In this document: positions 46,357-55,400 of the stretch, one piece after another | Layout of the letters: every line of letters begins with the position of its first letter | How positions within the stretch are numbered: position 1 is the first letter of the stretch | Notes under the pieces: model-generated | What the model saw: only the letters and a program-made list of their open reading frames with translations | The model's database searches: none | What the model was told of the DNA's origin: nothing | Made by a program: the position numbers and the translations under genes | Origin: Halobacillus andaensis | Lineage (GTDB): Bacteria > Bacillota > Bacilli > Bacillales > Halobacillaceae | Length of the DNA stretch: 64,000 nt | Direction: 5' to 3' | NCBI RefSeq assembly: GCF_014636475.1 | Contig: NZ_BMEL01000002.1 | Span: forward strand, 62,001-126,000

Positions 46357-48273
46357 ATGTGTGGATTTATAGGTATATTGCACAACAAAGGGCAGTCAGT
46401 TAATGAAGAGTATGTCAAAGCATTCGAGAAAAGCAACGAATTGATTAAGCACCGCGGTCCTGATGATGAAGGCTATTATCACGATGACCATATATCGTTA
46501 GGCTTTCGCCGGTTGAGCATCATCGACATTGAAAGCGGGCACCAGCCGTTTCATTTCGAAAACGAACGCTACTGGATGGTGTTTAACGGAGAAATTTACA
46601 ACTACGTCGAACTTCGTGAACAATTAATCGAAAAAGGCTACACGTTCGAAACGGAATCCGATACTGAAGTGATCGCCGTCCTTTTTCAAGACGAAAAGGT
46701 AAACGCTTTTAAAAAGCTCCGCGGCATGTTCAGTATTTTAATTTGGGATAAACAAGAAAAAGACCTCTACGGCGCACGCGACCCGTTTGGCATTAAACCA
46801 TTATATTACAGCGATTCAGAAGGCATGCTGCAATTTTCTTCAGAAAAGAAAAGCTTCAGCATGAGCGGGGATGAAGTGTCGACACTGGCGCTTCAGCATT
46901 ACTTAAGCTACCAGTATGTTCCCGAGCCAATGACGATGACAGACGGTGTACATAAGGTAGAGCCAGGTCACTACTTTGTGAAAAAATCAGGTCAGCCGCT
47001 TGAGATGGAGCGTTATTTCCATGCGACCTTCCAGCCCGTCATCACGGAGGAAAAAAATCAAATCAAGCAGATCCAAGATGTGCTGTTTGATTCTGTCGGC
47101 GTCCATATGCGCAGTGACGTACCCGTCGGCTCATTCTTGTCAGGCGGTATTGATTCTTCACTGATCGTCTCAATCGCGAAGCAATACAACCCGAATATAA
47201 AAACGTTCTCCGTCGGCTTTGCCCGCGAAGGGTATTCTGAAGTAGACGTGGCCAAAGAAACCTCCCGCGCCTTAAACGTCGAGAACCATTCGTACTTAAT
47301 TACCGCGGAAGAATATGTGGAAAAACTGCCGAAAATCATGTGGCACATGGATGATCCATTAGCCGATCCATCGTGCGTGCCATTGTATTTCGTCGCACGT
47401 GAAGCGCGTAAAGACGTCACGGTTGTATTATCAGGCGAAGGCGCCGATGAGCTGTTTGGCGGATACAACATTTACCGCGAGCCAGAATCGTTAAAAGCGT
47501 TCGATGCTATGCCTGGTCTGTTGAAAAAAGCGTTAAATCAGGTCGCACGCGTATTACCTGAAGGCGTGCGCGGCAAGAGCCTGCTGGAACGCGGCACAAC
47601 GCCGCTAAAAGACCGCTACATCGGCAACGCGAAGATGTTTGAAGAAGCGGAAAAAGAACGCCTGCTGACGAACTATGCGAAGCAATTTCCATACCAATCC
47701 GTGACGCAGCGACTGTATCAGGAGGCCGAAGAATACCATGCCACCCACAAAATGCAGTACGTCGACATTCACACATGGCTGCGTGGAGACATTTTGCTGA
47801 AGGCGGATAAAATGACGATGGCCAACTCGCTTGAGCTGCGCGTTCCATTTTTAGATAAAGAAGTCTTTAACGTCGCCCGTGAATTAGCGGTGCACAGCAC
47901 CATCGCCGACGGCACAACAAAATCAATCTTACGAAAAGCCGCCCGCGGCATCGTGCCAGATCACGTCCTCGACCGCAAGAAGCTTGGCTTCCCCGTGCCG
48001 ATCCGTCACTGGCTGCGTAACGAACTGTATGACTGGGCGAAGGACTTGATCGAGGCAAGCGCCACCGATCATCTGATTCAAAAATCAGTGGTACGCGACC
48101 TCTTAGAAGCCCACGTGCAGCAAAAAGGCGACTACTCCCGTAAAATCTGGACCGTGCTTATGTTCATGCTGTGGCACCAGATCTACATGGAAGACGTCTA
48201 CTCCTTTGAGGAGCTGCGCAAAGAGGATGAAACTGAAAGTAAAGTGCTGGAGCAAATGCAGCTTGTTAATTAA
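46357..48273 (+). CDS. asnB: Asparagine synthase (glutamine-hydrolysing)
   Basis: 638 residues. N-terminal nucleophile Cys2 in MCGFIGIL after Met removal, glutaminase domain with KHRGPDDEGYY, and synthetase domain with PP-loop SFLSGGIDSSLI. Converts Asp, Gln and ATP to Asn. ATG 46357 is required to expose Cys2; in-frame starts further upstream would bury it. Confidence 0.97.
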   Translation: MCGFIGILHNKGQSVNEEYVKAFEKSNELIKHRGPDDEGYYHDDHISLGFRRLSIIDIESGHQPFHFENERYWMVFNGEIYNYVELREQLIEKGYTFETESDTEVIAVLFQDEKVNAFKKLRGMFSILIWDKQEKDLYGARDPFGIKPLYYSDSEGMLQFSSEKKSFSMSGDEVSTLALQHYLSYQYVPEPMTMTDGVHKVEPGHYFVKKSGQPLEMERYFHATFQPVITEEKNQIKQIQDVLFDSVGVHMRSDVPVGSFLSGGIDSSLIVSIAKQYNPNIKTFSVGFAREGYSEVDVAKETSRALNVENHSYLITAEEYVEKLPKIMWHMDDPLADPSCVPLYFVAREARKDVTVVLSGEGADELFGGYNIYREPESLKAFDAMPGLLKKALNQVARVLPEGVRGKSLLERGTTPLKDRYIGNAKMFEEAEKERLLTNYAKQFPYQSVTQRLYQEAEEYHATHKMQYVDIHTWLRGDILLKADKMTMANSLELRVPFLDKEVFNVARELAVHSTIADGTTKSILRKAARGIVPDHVLDRKKLGFPVPIRHWLRNELYDWAKDLIEASATDHLIQKSVVRDLLEAHVQQKGDYSRKIWTVLMFMLWHQIYMEDVYSFEELRKEDETESKVLEQMQLVN

Positions 48274-48290
48274 AGTTTTTTCAGCAGAAT

Positions 48291-48430
48291 CGCTGATAAA
48301 AAGGGAAAAACGCGGATATAAATAGAAAAACGCTGATAAAAAGGGAAAAACGCGGATATAAATAGAAAAACGCTGATAAAAAGCTAAAACCGCGGTTAAA
48401 TTCTCATTCCCGCTGATACCAAAAAAAGGT
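48291..48430. repeat. Tandem array with exact 20-nt period, CGC(T/G)GATA motif
   Basis: Seven 20-nt steps from 48291: CGCTGATAAAAAGGGAAAAA alternates with CGCGGATATAAATAGAAAAA (two exact copies of the 40-nt pair), then three degenerate units. Same period and CGC(G/T)G anchor as the array at 44811. Confidence 0.9.
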
Positions 48431-48471
48431 CCGATCTCCTGCGACAAAGCAGAAGAGCGGACCTTTTTATA
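48425..48471. terminator. Bidirectional terminator between asnB and the SRPBCC gene
   Basis: AAAAGGTCCG pairs with CGGACCTTTT around a loop that can pair further. Convergent genes end on both sides. Confidence 0.75.
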
Positions 48472-48859
48472 ATTCCAACGTTTCCTTTAACATCTGCAGA
48501 TCGTTCGCCACCATCGCCGCATCAAGCATAAAATGATCCTCCGGCACCTCCGGCAGCCGGAACAACGTAAACAACACCTCGCACCCCGGCCCATTATGAA
48601 TGACGCGCATCGGATTGAGGATCTCAGCCCCTTCTCCCATCGCTACATAATGATCAAGCACGCCATATGAATTATCATCAACAAACCGAATGGTAGCCGG
48701 ACCATCCTCCGTCTCCACGACCCACTCATCATCTTTTTTTGCCACGGATAAACAAAAAGACTTCGCCCAAGCTGGCAAATTCATAGGTTCATGCACAAAG
48801 CGGTACACTTCTTCCATAGGTCTGTTAATCGTTACACTTACGGTTTTCGCTTCAAACAT
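48467..48859 (-). CDS. SRPBCC (polyketide cyclase-like) protein, paralog A
   Basis: 130 residues with an SRPBCC/START-like layout: VSVTINRPMEEVYRFVHEPM at the start and a long C-terminal helix (NDLQMLKETLE). Such proteins bind hydrophobic small molecules. Clear paralog of the gene at 49111. ATG 48859 has AAGGAG 9 nt upstream. Confidence 0.78.
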   Translation of the reverse strand: MFEAKTVSVTINRPMEEVYRFVHEPMNLPAWAKSFCLSVAKKDDEWVVETEDGPATIRFVDDNSYGVLDHYVAMGEGAEILNPMRVIHNGPGCEVLFTLFRLPEVPEDHFMLDAAMVANDLQMLKETLEL

Positions 48860-48961
48860 AGACAGCAACTCCTTCACCTATCCATACCCTGTTTTCAAAA
48901 GAAAATACCCTGAATTATTGTTCTTTTAAAAACAAATTTCGCACGCTATCAAATTACAAAT

Positions 48962-48999
48962 AATGTCAGAATACGACTGACAGTCGTGTTCTGACATTA
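48962..48999. repeat. Perfectly nested hairpin between the SRPBCC paralogs
   Basis: AATGTCAGAA-ACGACT pairs with AGTCGT-TTCTGACATT with one internal mismatch and a 3-nt loop. The T-run on the minus strand is short, so terminator function is doubtful. Confidence 0.6.
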
Positions 49000-49043
49000 A
49001 AAGTAAAAATCAGCTGCATTCCCATTAAAAAAAGGCCAGCGAC

Positions 49044-49110
49044 GGGTACCAGGTACCGAAATTCACACTTGGCACTTCGCTCTTTTACAGCTTTTCGGTA
49101 CCTGGTACCC
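49044..49110. repeat. GGTACC-palindrome hairpin
   Basis: GGGTACCAGGTACCGA (49044-49059) pairs perfectly with TCGGTACCTGGTACCC (49095-49110); it abuts the stop codon of paralog B. The loop contains CGCTCTTTTACAGC, related to the repeat units at 29340-29515. Confidence 0.85.
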
Positions 49111-49509
49111 TTATACAATCTGTTCCATTGTCTGGTTAAGCCGCCGTAAATCATCAAGCAGCATTGACCCGTCGAGCATAAAATCCTCCTCCGATACCTC
49201 TGGGCGGCGAAACAGCGTCGCTGCGACTTCACAGCGCTCGCCGTTTGGCATGACGCGGAGCGGGTGAACCATTTCCTCGCCTGTCGCAAGCGTTAAGTAA
49301 AAGTCGACGACGCCGTACGGGTTCTCCTCCACAAAGCGGACACGTGCTGATCCTTCTCCTGTCTCCACATACCATTCACCGTTTTTATAAGCGACCGACT
49401 GGCAGAATGACTTCGCCCACGCCGCTAAATTCATCGGCTCGCGCACGAAGCGGATCACGTCCTCCGCGCGGGCCTCGATTGTCACACTCACAGTTCTTGC
49501 ATCTAACAT
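49111..49509 (-). CDS. SRPBCC (polyketide cyclase-like) protein, paralog B
   Basis: 132 residues. Shares with paralog A the order TVSVTI, EPMNL-AWAKSFC-SVA, W-VET, IRFV/VRFV and EDFMLD. The two lie head to tail about 250 bp apart, a tandem duplication. ATG 49509 follows GGAGGGAG. Confidence 0.78.
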   Translation of the reverse strand: MLDARTVSVTIEARAEDVIRFVREPMNLAAWAKSFCQSVAYKNGEWYVETGEGSARVRFVEENPYGVVDFYLTLATGEEMVHPLRVMPNGERCEVAATLFRRPEVSEEDFMLDGSMLLDDLRRLNQTMEQIV

Positions 49510-49610
49510 CCTATCTCCCTCCACAAACAACAACGTTTTTCTCCTTCTTTACCCCATCATCCCCTTAGGGTAAAACCTCTATTCGCACAAAAAATCTTTT
49601 TTCACACGAA

Positions 49611-49640
49611 AAGACCCTCAGGACAGCAGCCTGAGGGTCA
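49611..49640 (-). terminator. Terminator of the acidic lipoprotein gene
   Basis: GACCCTCAGG pairs perfectly with CCTGAGGGTC; on the minus strand TTTTCGTG follows. Confidence 0.8.
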
Positions 49641-49646
49641 TTCCCA

Positions 49647-50741
49647 TTATTGATAATTAATAATCGCCGGATTCGGATCCATTTTCAACACATCTTCCGG
49701 CTCCATCACCGGCTCATCTTTATCGTAAAAGATCTTAAATCCGCCATACTGATTCGGTTCATCACGCACAAACTTCCGATAGAGCGACTGCTTGGCCGTA
49801 GATTCGCCCCAGCCGTCATAGTTGAGGGCGACTTGAACGTTGTCCGTCGGCTCAATCGCTTCTTTATTCGTCAGCGCCGCATCGGTAAACTGATGAACGA
49901 AAACGAATTTATCCGGGAGATTGTTCTCTTCCGTCAGCTGTGATACATACTCAACAGCTTCCTGCACTTCCGCACCATCAACCTGGCCGAGATCCTCTCC
50001 AGGCGTTTCTCCTTCCCCGACGTGGAACTCCGTATCAATCGCCAGGTGAACGTGAGGGTGCTTCAGCCACTTCTCAATACTCTTCACCTGATTCATGACA
50101 GAGTCCGTACCAAGCTGAATATCAAGCATCACAAGCGCGTCATGCTTATCTGCCAGCTCAACGTACTCTTCAATATTCTCATCTGAGGTTTTACGCACAT
50201 AATCGCCATCCGGCCCCGGTTCACTCTGGGCCATCGTCGTAATCAGTTCAATCGTCGGCACCGCCGGACGATCCGGATCCGCATCCGAATACGCCTGCGT
50301 CTGTTCCTTGAGCTCCTTCATATATTCCTCTGGCTCCATCGTCCCAAGAATCCCCATATTCTCCGATTCCGGCGTCCCGTAAAAAGCGACAAGACGATGA
50401 TCCTTCAACGGTCCATCAGACGGATCATCCACCCCGGAAGCCAGTGTCTCACCGACAGGAATCGAACGCTCAGGATCGCCGCCCTGCGCCTGCTCAGAAG
50501 GCATTTCTTCCTGCTCCTCTTCAGACAGACTCTCATCCAAAGACACCGCATCCTCCGACGGCTCTAACGCCTTAAAAGGCTGCTCAGGCTCTTTATTCTC
50601 TTCTTCCTCTTCCTCCTGCAACTCATTCTCCTCCGAAGGCTCATCCTGCTTCTCATCATCCTCCGTCGACGTCGAATCCGAGCACGCACCCAACACAACC
50701 ATCAGTAACCCAGCCGCAAGCAGCAGGAACCATTTCTTCAT
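49647..50741 (-). CDS. Acidic surface lipoprotein of unknown function
   Basis: 364 residues. Signal peptide and lipobox (LLLAAGLLMVVLGACSDS), then about 70 residues made mostly of Glu, Asp and Ser, then a folded domain with strands HRLVAFYGTP, VPTIELITTMAQ, ALVMLDIQLG, VHLAIDTEFHVG and KFVFVHQF. The regular strand spacing suggests a TIM-barrel, possibly glycoside-hydrolase-like, but I do not recognise the family. Start ATG 50741 has GGATG upstream. Confidence 0.75.
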   Translation of the reverse strand: MKKWFLLLAAGLLMVVLGACSDSTSTEDDEKQDEPSEENELQEEEEEENKEPEQPFKALEPSEDAVSLDESLSEEEQEEMPSEQAQGGDPERSIPVGETLASGVDDPSDGPLKDHRLVAFYGTPESENMGILGTMEPEEYMKELKEQTQAYSDADPDRPAVPTIELITTMAQSEPGPDGDYVRKTSDENIEEYVELADKHDALVMLDIQLGTDSVMNQVKSIEKWLKHPHVHLAIDTEFHVGEGETPGEDLGQVDGAEVQEAVEYVSQLTEENNLPDKFVFVHQFTDAALTNKEAIEPTDNVQVALNYDGWGESTAKQSLYRKFVRDEPNQYGGFKIFYDKDEPVMEPEDVLKMDPNPAIINYQ

Positions 50742-50940
50742 CACATCACACATCCTTTTTCTCATGACAGTTAAATTTTAAGTAGAATATGGTGGAGTTT
50801 AACACATCTTCCTATAAATGAAACCAATGTAAACAAATTGATAGAAAACCTTCACATCACTCTAAAGAAACACTCCATAATAGGACCTTACCATTCATGA
50901 TAAAATAGAGACAAGAACAACAACCTGGAGGACGAAATCA

Positions 50941-51420
50941 ATGAAAATAACCATCGTAACCGTCGGAAAATTAAAAGAAAAATACTTAAAGCAAGGCATC
51001 GACGAATACATCAAACGCCTTACTCCATATGCGAAAGTGGAGATCGTTGAAGTTCCTGATGAAAAAGCACCCGAGAACCTTAGTGAAGCGCAAATGCTTG
51101 AAGTAAAACAGAAGGAAGGGGAGCGGATTCTATCAAAAATCCAGCAGGATACATACGTGATTACGCTTGAGATCGAAGGCAAGCAGCTGACTTCTGAAAA
51201 ACTCGCTAAGCAGCTTGATGACCTGGCGACGTATGGGAAGAGTAAAGTGGCGTTTGTGATTGGAGGATCGCTTGGACTTAGTGATGAGGTGCTTAAGCGG
51301 AGTGATTATGGGTTGTCATTCTCGAAGATGACATTCCCTCATCAGTTGATGCGGTTGATGCTGGTGGAGCAGGTGTATCGGGCGTTTAAGATTATGAGGA
51401 ATGAGCCTTATCATAAATGA
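50941..51420 (+). CDS. rlmH: 23S rRNA (pseudouridine-1915-N3) methyltransferase RlmH
   Basis: 159 residues, SPOUT methyltransferase: [20 protein letters not shown] at the N-terminus, [20 protein letters not shown] as the SAM knot and terminal [25 protein letters not shown] precedes the ATG. Homolog of staphylococcal OrfX, whose 3' end is the SCC attachment site; here an AT-rich accessory island begins directly after the stop codon. Confidence 0.97.
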   Translation: MKITIVTVGKLKEKYLKQGIDEYIKRLTPYAKVEIVEVPDEKAPENLSEAQMLEVKQKEGERILSKIQQDTYVITLEIEGKQLTSEKLAKQLDDLATYGKSKVAFVIGGSLGLSDEVLKRSDYGLSFSKMTFPHQLMRLMLVEQVYRAFKIMRNEPYHK

Positions 51421-51807
51421 AATACAATCTTTTATAAGTAGGAGTAAGTTTTTGATAGAAGGATTCCAAAACGTTAACTATAAAAATCGAAATTATAAAA
51501 AGGTTTTCCCATTATAAAGTAATGCAGGGGGGGGATTTATCGATTCTTATTCTAATTATAGTGTCTCAGTATTGAAAACGCAGATGGATTAATTTTAGAA
51601 ATTTTCCAAAACAAAACTCTACGGAAATTTGATTTAGAAGGTCCTTTTTAACTAAGTCCAAGAAAAACTTAAATAGAAAACAGCACAAGAAGTTTTCTGG
51701 GAGAATTGTTACAATTTAAAATACCATAAACTAATATTGCACTCCAAATTTCCCTTTATCTCCTTTATAATTATTATAAAATCAGGAAATCACAAGGGGA
51801 GTATATT
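51421..51807. other. AT-rich junction between rlmH and the REase gene
   Basis: 387 bp, no gene recognised. A run of eight G lies at 51527-51534 in otherwise AT-rich DNA. TATAAT-like hexamers near 51765-51780 could form the promoter of the REase gene. Confidence 0.45.
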
Positions 51808-52851
51808 ATGAGTAAAGATTATGAAAGAAGTATTGAAGAACTTGAATTTAAAGCAGTCAACTGGTGGCCAAATAAATTAACAAAATTGGAAACATCTACT
51901 AGCGTTATCCCATTATTACTCAAAACTCAAAAAAAATTTATTTCAATCTTGAATTTATGTGCTAAATCACCTGAGAATGTATTTGTATTAATAAATAATT
52001 CTGATATATCTGCAAATTTGTTTTTGAAGCATCTAGTGGTTTTATCGGACTTTGGCGGCGAAAAGCTTCAAAGATTAAATAAAAATTTTGATCAATTATT
52101 CCCTTTAAATGCTCATGGTGAAAGAGTAATGAATTATTATTGGCAAGACCAAGAAAAGAAATATATTTTTAAAAAACTTCCTATAAACACATTGAGTAAC
52201 AATAAGCTTAAAATTGATGGTATTAATATAGTGAATGAATATCCAGTAGTGGATGATTTATATAAAGATGTTATTATGCTATTATTATTTGGTTCTAATG
52301 TAACAGATGAAGTAATAGCTGAAGAAGTATTAAATAAGTGTGAAGTCGGTAACCTAATTGGAAACTCTGAAGAACTAGACAAATTCATAAATGAGAGATA
52401 CATTTTTGTAAGTAGGATAACCGGAGGGGCCCAAGCCAATACTTTGGGACAGGTGGCACAAAGATATGTATTAGATTTTATCAACCTTAACACTTCAGAT
52501 GATTATCTTGTTCAAAGTAATGGGCGCATCAAGGGAGTAACTCACAATTCTGGAAGGACAGACACAACTTTTGATATTGTAGTTTCAAGAGATGGTAAGT
52601 TTGTGGCTATTGAGATTAGCTTTCAAGTAACAACAAATAGCACCATCGAGAGAAAATCAGGACAAGCTAAAGCCAGATACGATATGGTTACCTCTACTGG
52701 AAATTATATTGCCTATGTAATTGACGGTGCAGGGAACTTTCAGCGTAGAAGTGCAGTATCAACTATTTGTGAAAATAGTCACTGTACTGTTGCATATTCT
52801 GATGAAGAATTGAAGGTTTTGACAGAATTCATAAAAGAGAAGCTATCTTAA
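51808..52851 (+). CDS. Putative type II restriction endonuclease
   Basis: 347 residues, first gene of a pair with a C5 methyltransferase 15 bp downstream. The C-terminal region (TDTTFDIVVSRDGKFVAIEI, then QVTTNS and a KSGQAK helix) has the D...E-x-x arrangement of PD-(D/E)xK nucleases, although the canonical Lys is replaced in IEIS. No close family or recognition site identified. AGGGGAG 6 nt before ATG. Codon use is AT-rich, unlike the chromosome to the left. Confidence 0.7.
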   Translation: MSKDYERSIEELEFKAVNWWPNKLTKLETSTSVIPLLLKTQKKFISILNLCAKSPENVFVLINNSDISANLFLKHLVVLSDFGGEKLQRLNKNFDQLFPLNAHGERVMNYYWQDQEKKYIFKKLPINTLSNNKLKIDGINIVNEYPVVDDLYKDVIMLLLFGSNVTDEVIAEEVLNKCEVGNLIGNSEELDKFINERYIFVSRITGGAQANTLGQVAQRYVLDFINLNTSDDYLVQSNGRIKGVTHNSGRTDTTFDIVVSRDGKFVAIEISFQVTTNSTIERKSGQAKARYDMVTSTGNYIAYVIDGAGNFQRRSAVSTICENSHCTVAYSDEELKVLTEFIKEKLS

Positions 52852-52866
52852 GAAAGTTGGTTACAA

Positions 52867-54174
52867 ATGGGTATAAAATTCGTAGATTTATTTGCTGGTA
52901 TAGGTGGTATTCGTCTAGGTTTTGAGAATGCAATGAGGCAGTTGGGAATAAATACAGAGTGTGTACTGTCAAGTGAAATTGATAAAAAAGCTTGTGAAAC
53001 TTATGAGCTAAATTTCAGTGAGGTTCCGGCTGGAGATATTTATGAAATAAGTGAAATTACAGATGATTTTGATTTTTTATTAGCTGGATTTCCCTGTCAA
53101 TCTTTTTCTTATGCAGGAAAAAAACGAGGGTTTGGAGATACACGCGGAACTTTGTTTTTTGAAATAGAAAGGCTTTTAAAAAAGCATAAGCCTAGAGGGT
53201 TTCTTTTAGAAAATGTACGTGGCCTTGTTTCGCATGATAAAGGACGTACATTAACAACTATAATCGAAAAATTAGAAACGTTAGGATATAAGGTTGATTA
53301 TATGTTACTAAATAGTAGCAATTTCGGTGTGCCGCAGAATAGAGTAAGAATATACATCATCGGCCTACTTGGAAAAGAACCTTTACATGAAATTCAATCG
53401 GATACAGGCTCTTCTGATTCGCACAACTATAAAACGAAACAGTTATCAATGTTTGATAGCGAATTAAAATACCCTAAAGTACAAGATATACTCGAAAGCG
53501 ATAGTAATATTACGGACGAGTATACTTGTACAGATGAATTTACTAACATGTTGTCTAAAGTAGTAGGTAATAATTATAATAAGCTTCATGGTGTAAGGTT
53601 GATTGATTACAGGGGTGGTAACTCCATTCATTCATGGGAATTAGGCTTAAAAGGAGATTGTACCCAAAAGGAAATTCAGTTCATGAATGCCCTAATAGCA
53701 AATAGAAGAAAAAAGATATTTGGAACTCATCAAGATGGGAAGATGTTGACGTTAAAACAAATCAAAACCTTTTTTGATAATCCGGAATTGGAAGAAATAA
53801 TAAGTTCACTTATTAAGAAAGGATATTTAAAAGAAGTAGACGGTAAATATAATCCAGTTGCTGGAAATATGTCATTTGAAGTGTTTAAGTTTCTTGACCC
53901 TGATAGTATATCCATTACACTAACATCGAGTGATTGTCATCGGTTAGGGATAGTCCAAAATAATATGCCACGTAGGATAACACCTAGAGAGTGTGCCCGG
54001 CTTCAAGGGTTTCCTGATAATTTTATATGCCATCCAAACGATATTTCTGCATATAAACAGTTCGGTAATACAGTTTCAGTGCCTGTTGTTGAGAAAGTAA
54101 TATTAGATTTATTTGAAAATAATAGTAAATATTTTTCAAGTAATATTGAGGAGGAGCAAGTAGTTCAGTACTAA
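52867..54174 (+). CDS. DNA (cytosine-5) methyltransferase, partner of the REase
   Basis: 435 residues. C5 motifs in order: I DLFAGIGGIRLGF, IV GFPCQSFSYAG with nucleophile Cys77, VI ENVRGL, VIII NRVRIYIIG, IX RECARLQGFPDNF and X QFGNTVSVPVVEKV. A long target-recognition region (about residues 185-345) contains IHSWELGLKGDCTQKEIQFM. Should protect the host from the upstream nuclease. Specificity cannot be read. Confidence 0.93.
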   Translation: MGIKFVDLFAGIGGIRLGFENAMRQLGINTECVLSSEIDKKACETYELNFSEVPAGDIYEISEITDDFDFLLAGFPCQSFSYAGKKRGFGDTRGTLFFEIERLLKKHKPRGFLLENVRGLVSHDKGRTLTTIIEKLETLGYKVDYMLLNSSNFGVPQNRVRIYIIGLLGKEPLHEIQSDTGSSDSHNYKTKQLSMFDSELKYPKVQDILESDSNITDEYTCTDEFTNMLSKVVGNNYNKLHGVRLIDYRGGNSIHSWELGLKGDCTQKEIQFMNALIANRRKKIFGTHQDGKMLTLKQIKTFFDNPELEEIISSLIKKGYLKEVDGKYNPVAGNMSFEVFKFLDPDSISITLTSSDCHRLGIVQNNMPRRITPRECARLQGFPDNFICHPNDISAYKQFGNTVSVPVVEKVILDLFENNSKYFSSNIEEEQVVQY

Positions 54175-54950
54175 TTAATAGTTTTAAAACGCTAAATATC
54201 ATCGTTCTCTACTTTGGTTGGGAGCGATTTTTCTTGAATTAAATTACGAAACATCTCGCAAATGTTGTATGGGATTAATGTAGCAAGTCGTGATAATTAT
54301 TTATTCTCGTATCAGTTTGGTTAAATAAACAATGTAATATTTATTATTTGTATGTTCTATTTTCAAGCCTATAAGAGAGTAAATGGATTACTGATGTTTG
54401 AAAGGTGAGCTATTTACTGTAAAGATGTTAAAAAAACTAGTGCGGGCTCACAGAGAAATATGGTGCCTGCCCCCGTCCTACTAAAGCACTAACGCAGTGG
54501 GGGTCAGGCGCTTCCACTTAATTATTTGATTCAATTCACTTGGGTGTTGAGATATTAATTCACTTAACGGGGATAAATTGCTTGATTCGTCGGTTATTCC
54601 ACAAGAAAATAGTTTATAATGAGATCTGTTGAATATGATTCAAGTGAGCAAGGACTTTACAAGATATAGATAGATCTATAGGTATAAGAAAAATTTAAGG
54701 GCGTTATTATTCGCTTTGCAGGGAGCAATAGGAGTATCATGTCATTAATAAAAGAATAACAAGTTAGAAAAGAACGAAATGAGGTATTAAGTGAAGATAT
54801 ATTGATTGCAATTGATAGCTTTCAGAAGTCCTTGTTAAATAAAATCTATGAAATTATTAGAGTTAACTTTTCTGATTAACAATAAGTCCCTGGGAGGTGC
54901 ATTATAAATACTTTAGTTAACGGTATTTATAGTGTACTTATATCACATTA
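54175..54950. other. Gene-poor interval inside the island
   Basis: 776 bp without a credible full gene. It holds a hairpin repeat at 54463-54512 and a short open stretch at about 54762-54881 that ends KSLLNKIYEIIRVNFSD and may be a gene remnant. Confidence 0.5.
54463..54512. repeat. Island-flanking hairpin repeat, left copy
   Basis: CCTGCCCCC and GGGGGTCAGG pair with one bulged T around a loop containing AAAGCACTAACGCAGT. A closely similar hairpin occurs at 63483-63526 in the same orientation. Confidence 0.75.
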
Positions 54951-55316
54951 CTACTTTTTTCTATACCATTGCACACCTTGGGAGTCTTTTCTATCGGGAA
55001 TAATACTTGTGAAATCCGTACCATTAAGCACTGTCTGAATTACCATTCGGCCTAAATTTTTTCTAACTGTAAGCGGTATTTCATTCCAATCTTGTTCTGT
55101 GATTAGTTCCCGTATCAGAAAGCGAGTACCGGATTCCATATTTTCGACTCCCACTTCTACTTGCCATAACAGATCTTCGTAGTTATAGCTTGGAGCTTCA
55201 TCAAACAATAGAAGCCGTAAGTATTCACGGATAGATGAACAGTGGGAACTGTATGCATCTAACATCGCCTTTTCGTATTCTTCCTCGGACAATTCTAATT
55301 TAATACTTGGGGACAA
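54951..55316 (-). CDS. RHH-like protein with DUF1413-type C-terminus
   Basis: 121 residues. N-terminal IKLELSEEEYEKAM and SSIREYLRLLLF look like a ribbon-helix-helix or coiled segment. The C-terminal part ESGTRFLIRELITEQDWNEI, then GRMVIQTVLN, resembles DUF1413, common on plasmids and integrative elements. TTG start with AAGGAG 8 nt upstream. A palindrome sits over its promoter. Probably a small autoregulated DNA-binding protein of the mobile element. Confidence 0.65.
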   Translation of the reverse strand: MSPSIKLELSEEEYEKAMLDAYSSHCSSIREYLRLLLFDEAPSYNYEDLLWQVEVGVENMESGTRFLIRELITEQDWNEIPLTVRKNLGRMVIQTVLNGTDFTSIIPDRKDSQGVQWYRKK

Positions 55317-55336
55317 ATGATCACTCCTTTTTATTA

Positions 55337-55365
55337 GGTTTAGGTTATTATACCATAACCTAATA
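55337..55365. promoter_or_regulatory. Palindrome over a -10 box upstream of the RHH/DUF1413 gene
   Basis: TAGGTTAT...ATAACCTA surrounds TATACC; read on the minus strand the centre is GGTATAATAA, containing a TATAAT hexamer. An adjoining TTAGGTTT adds a third half-site. Confidence 0.5.
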
Positions 55366-55400
55366 AAATTAAGAAGATTTATTGATTAATTTGTATTTTT

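Noticed and set aside
48291-48430. CRISPR array
   Set aside because: The 20-nt units are contiguous with no unique spacers of constant length and no cas genes nearby.
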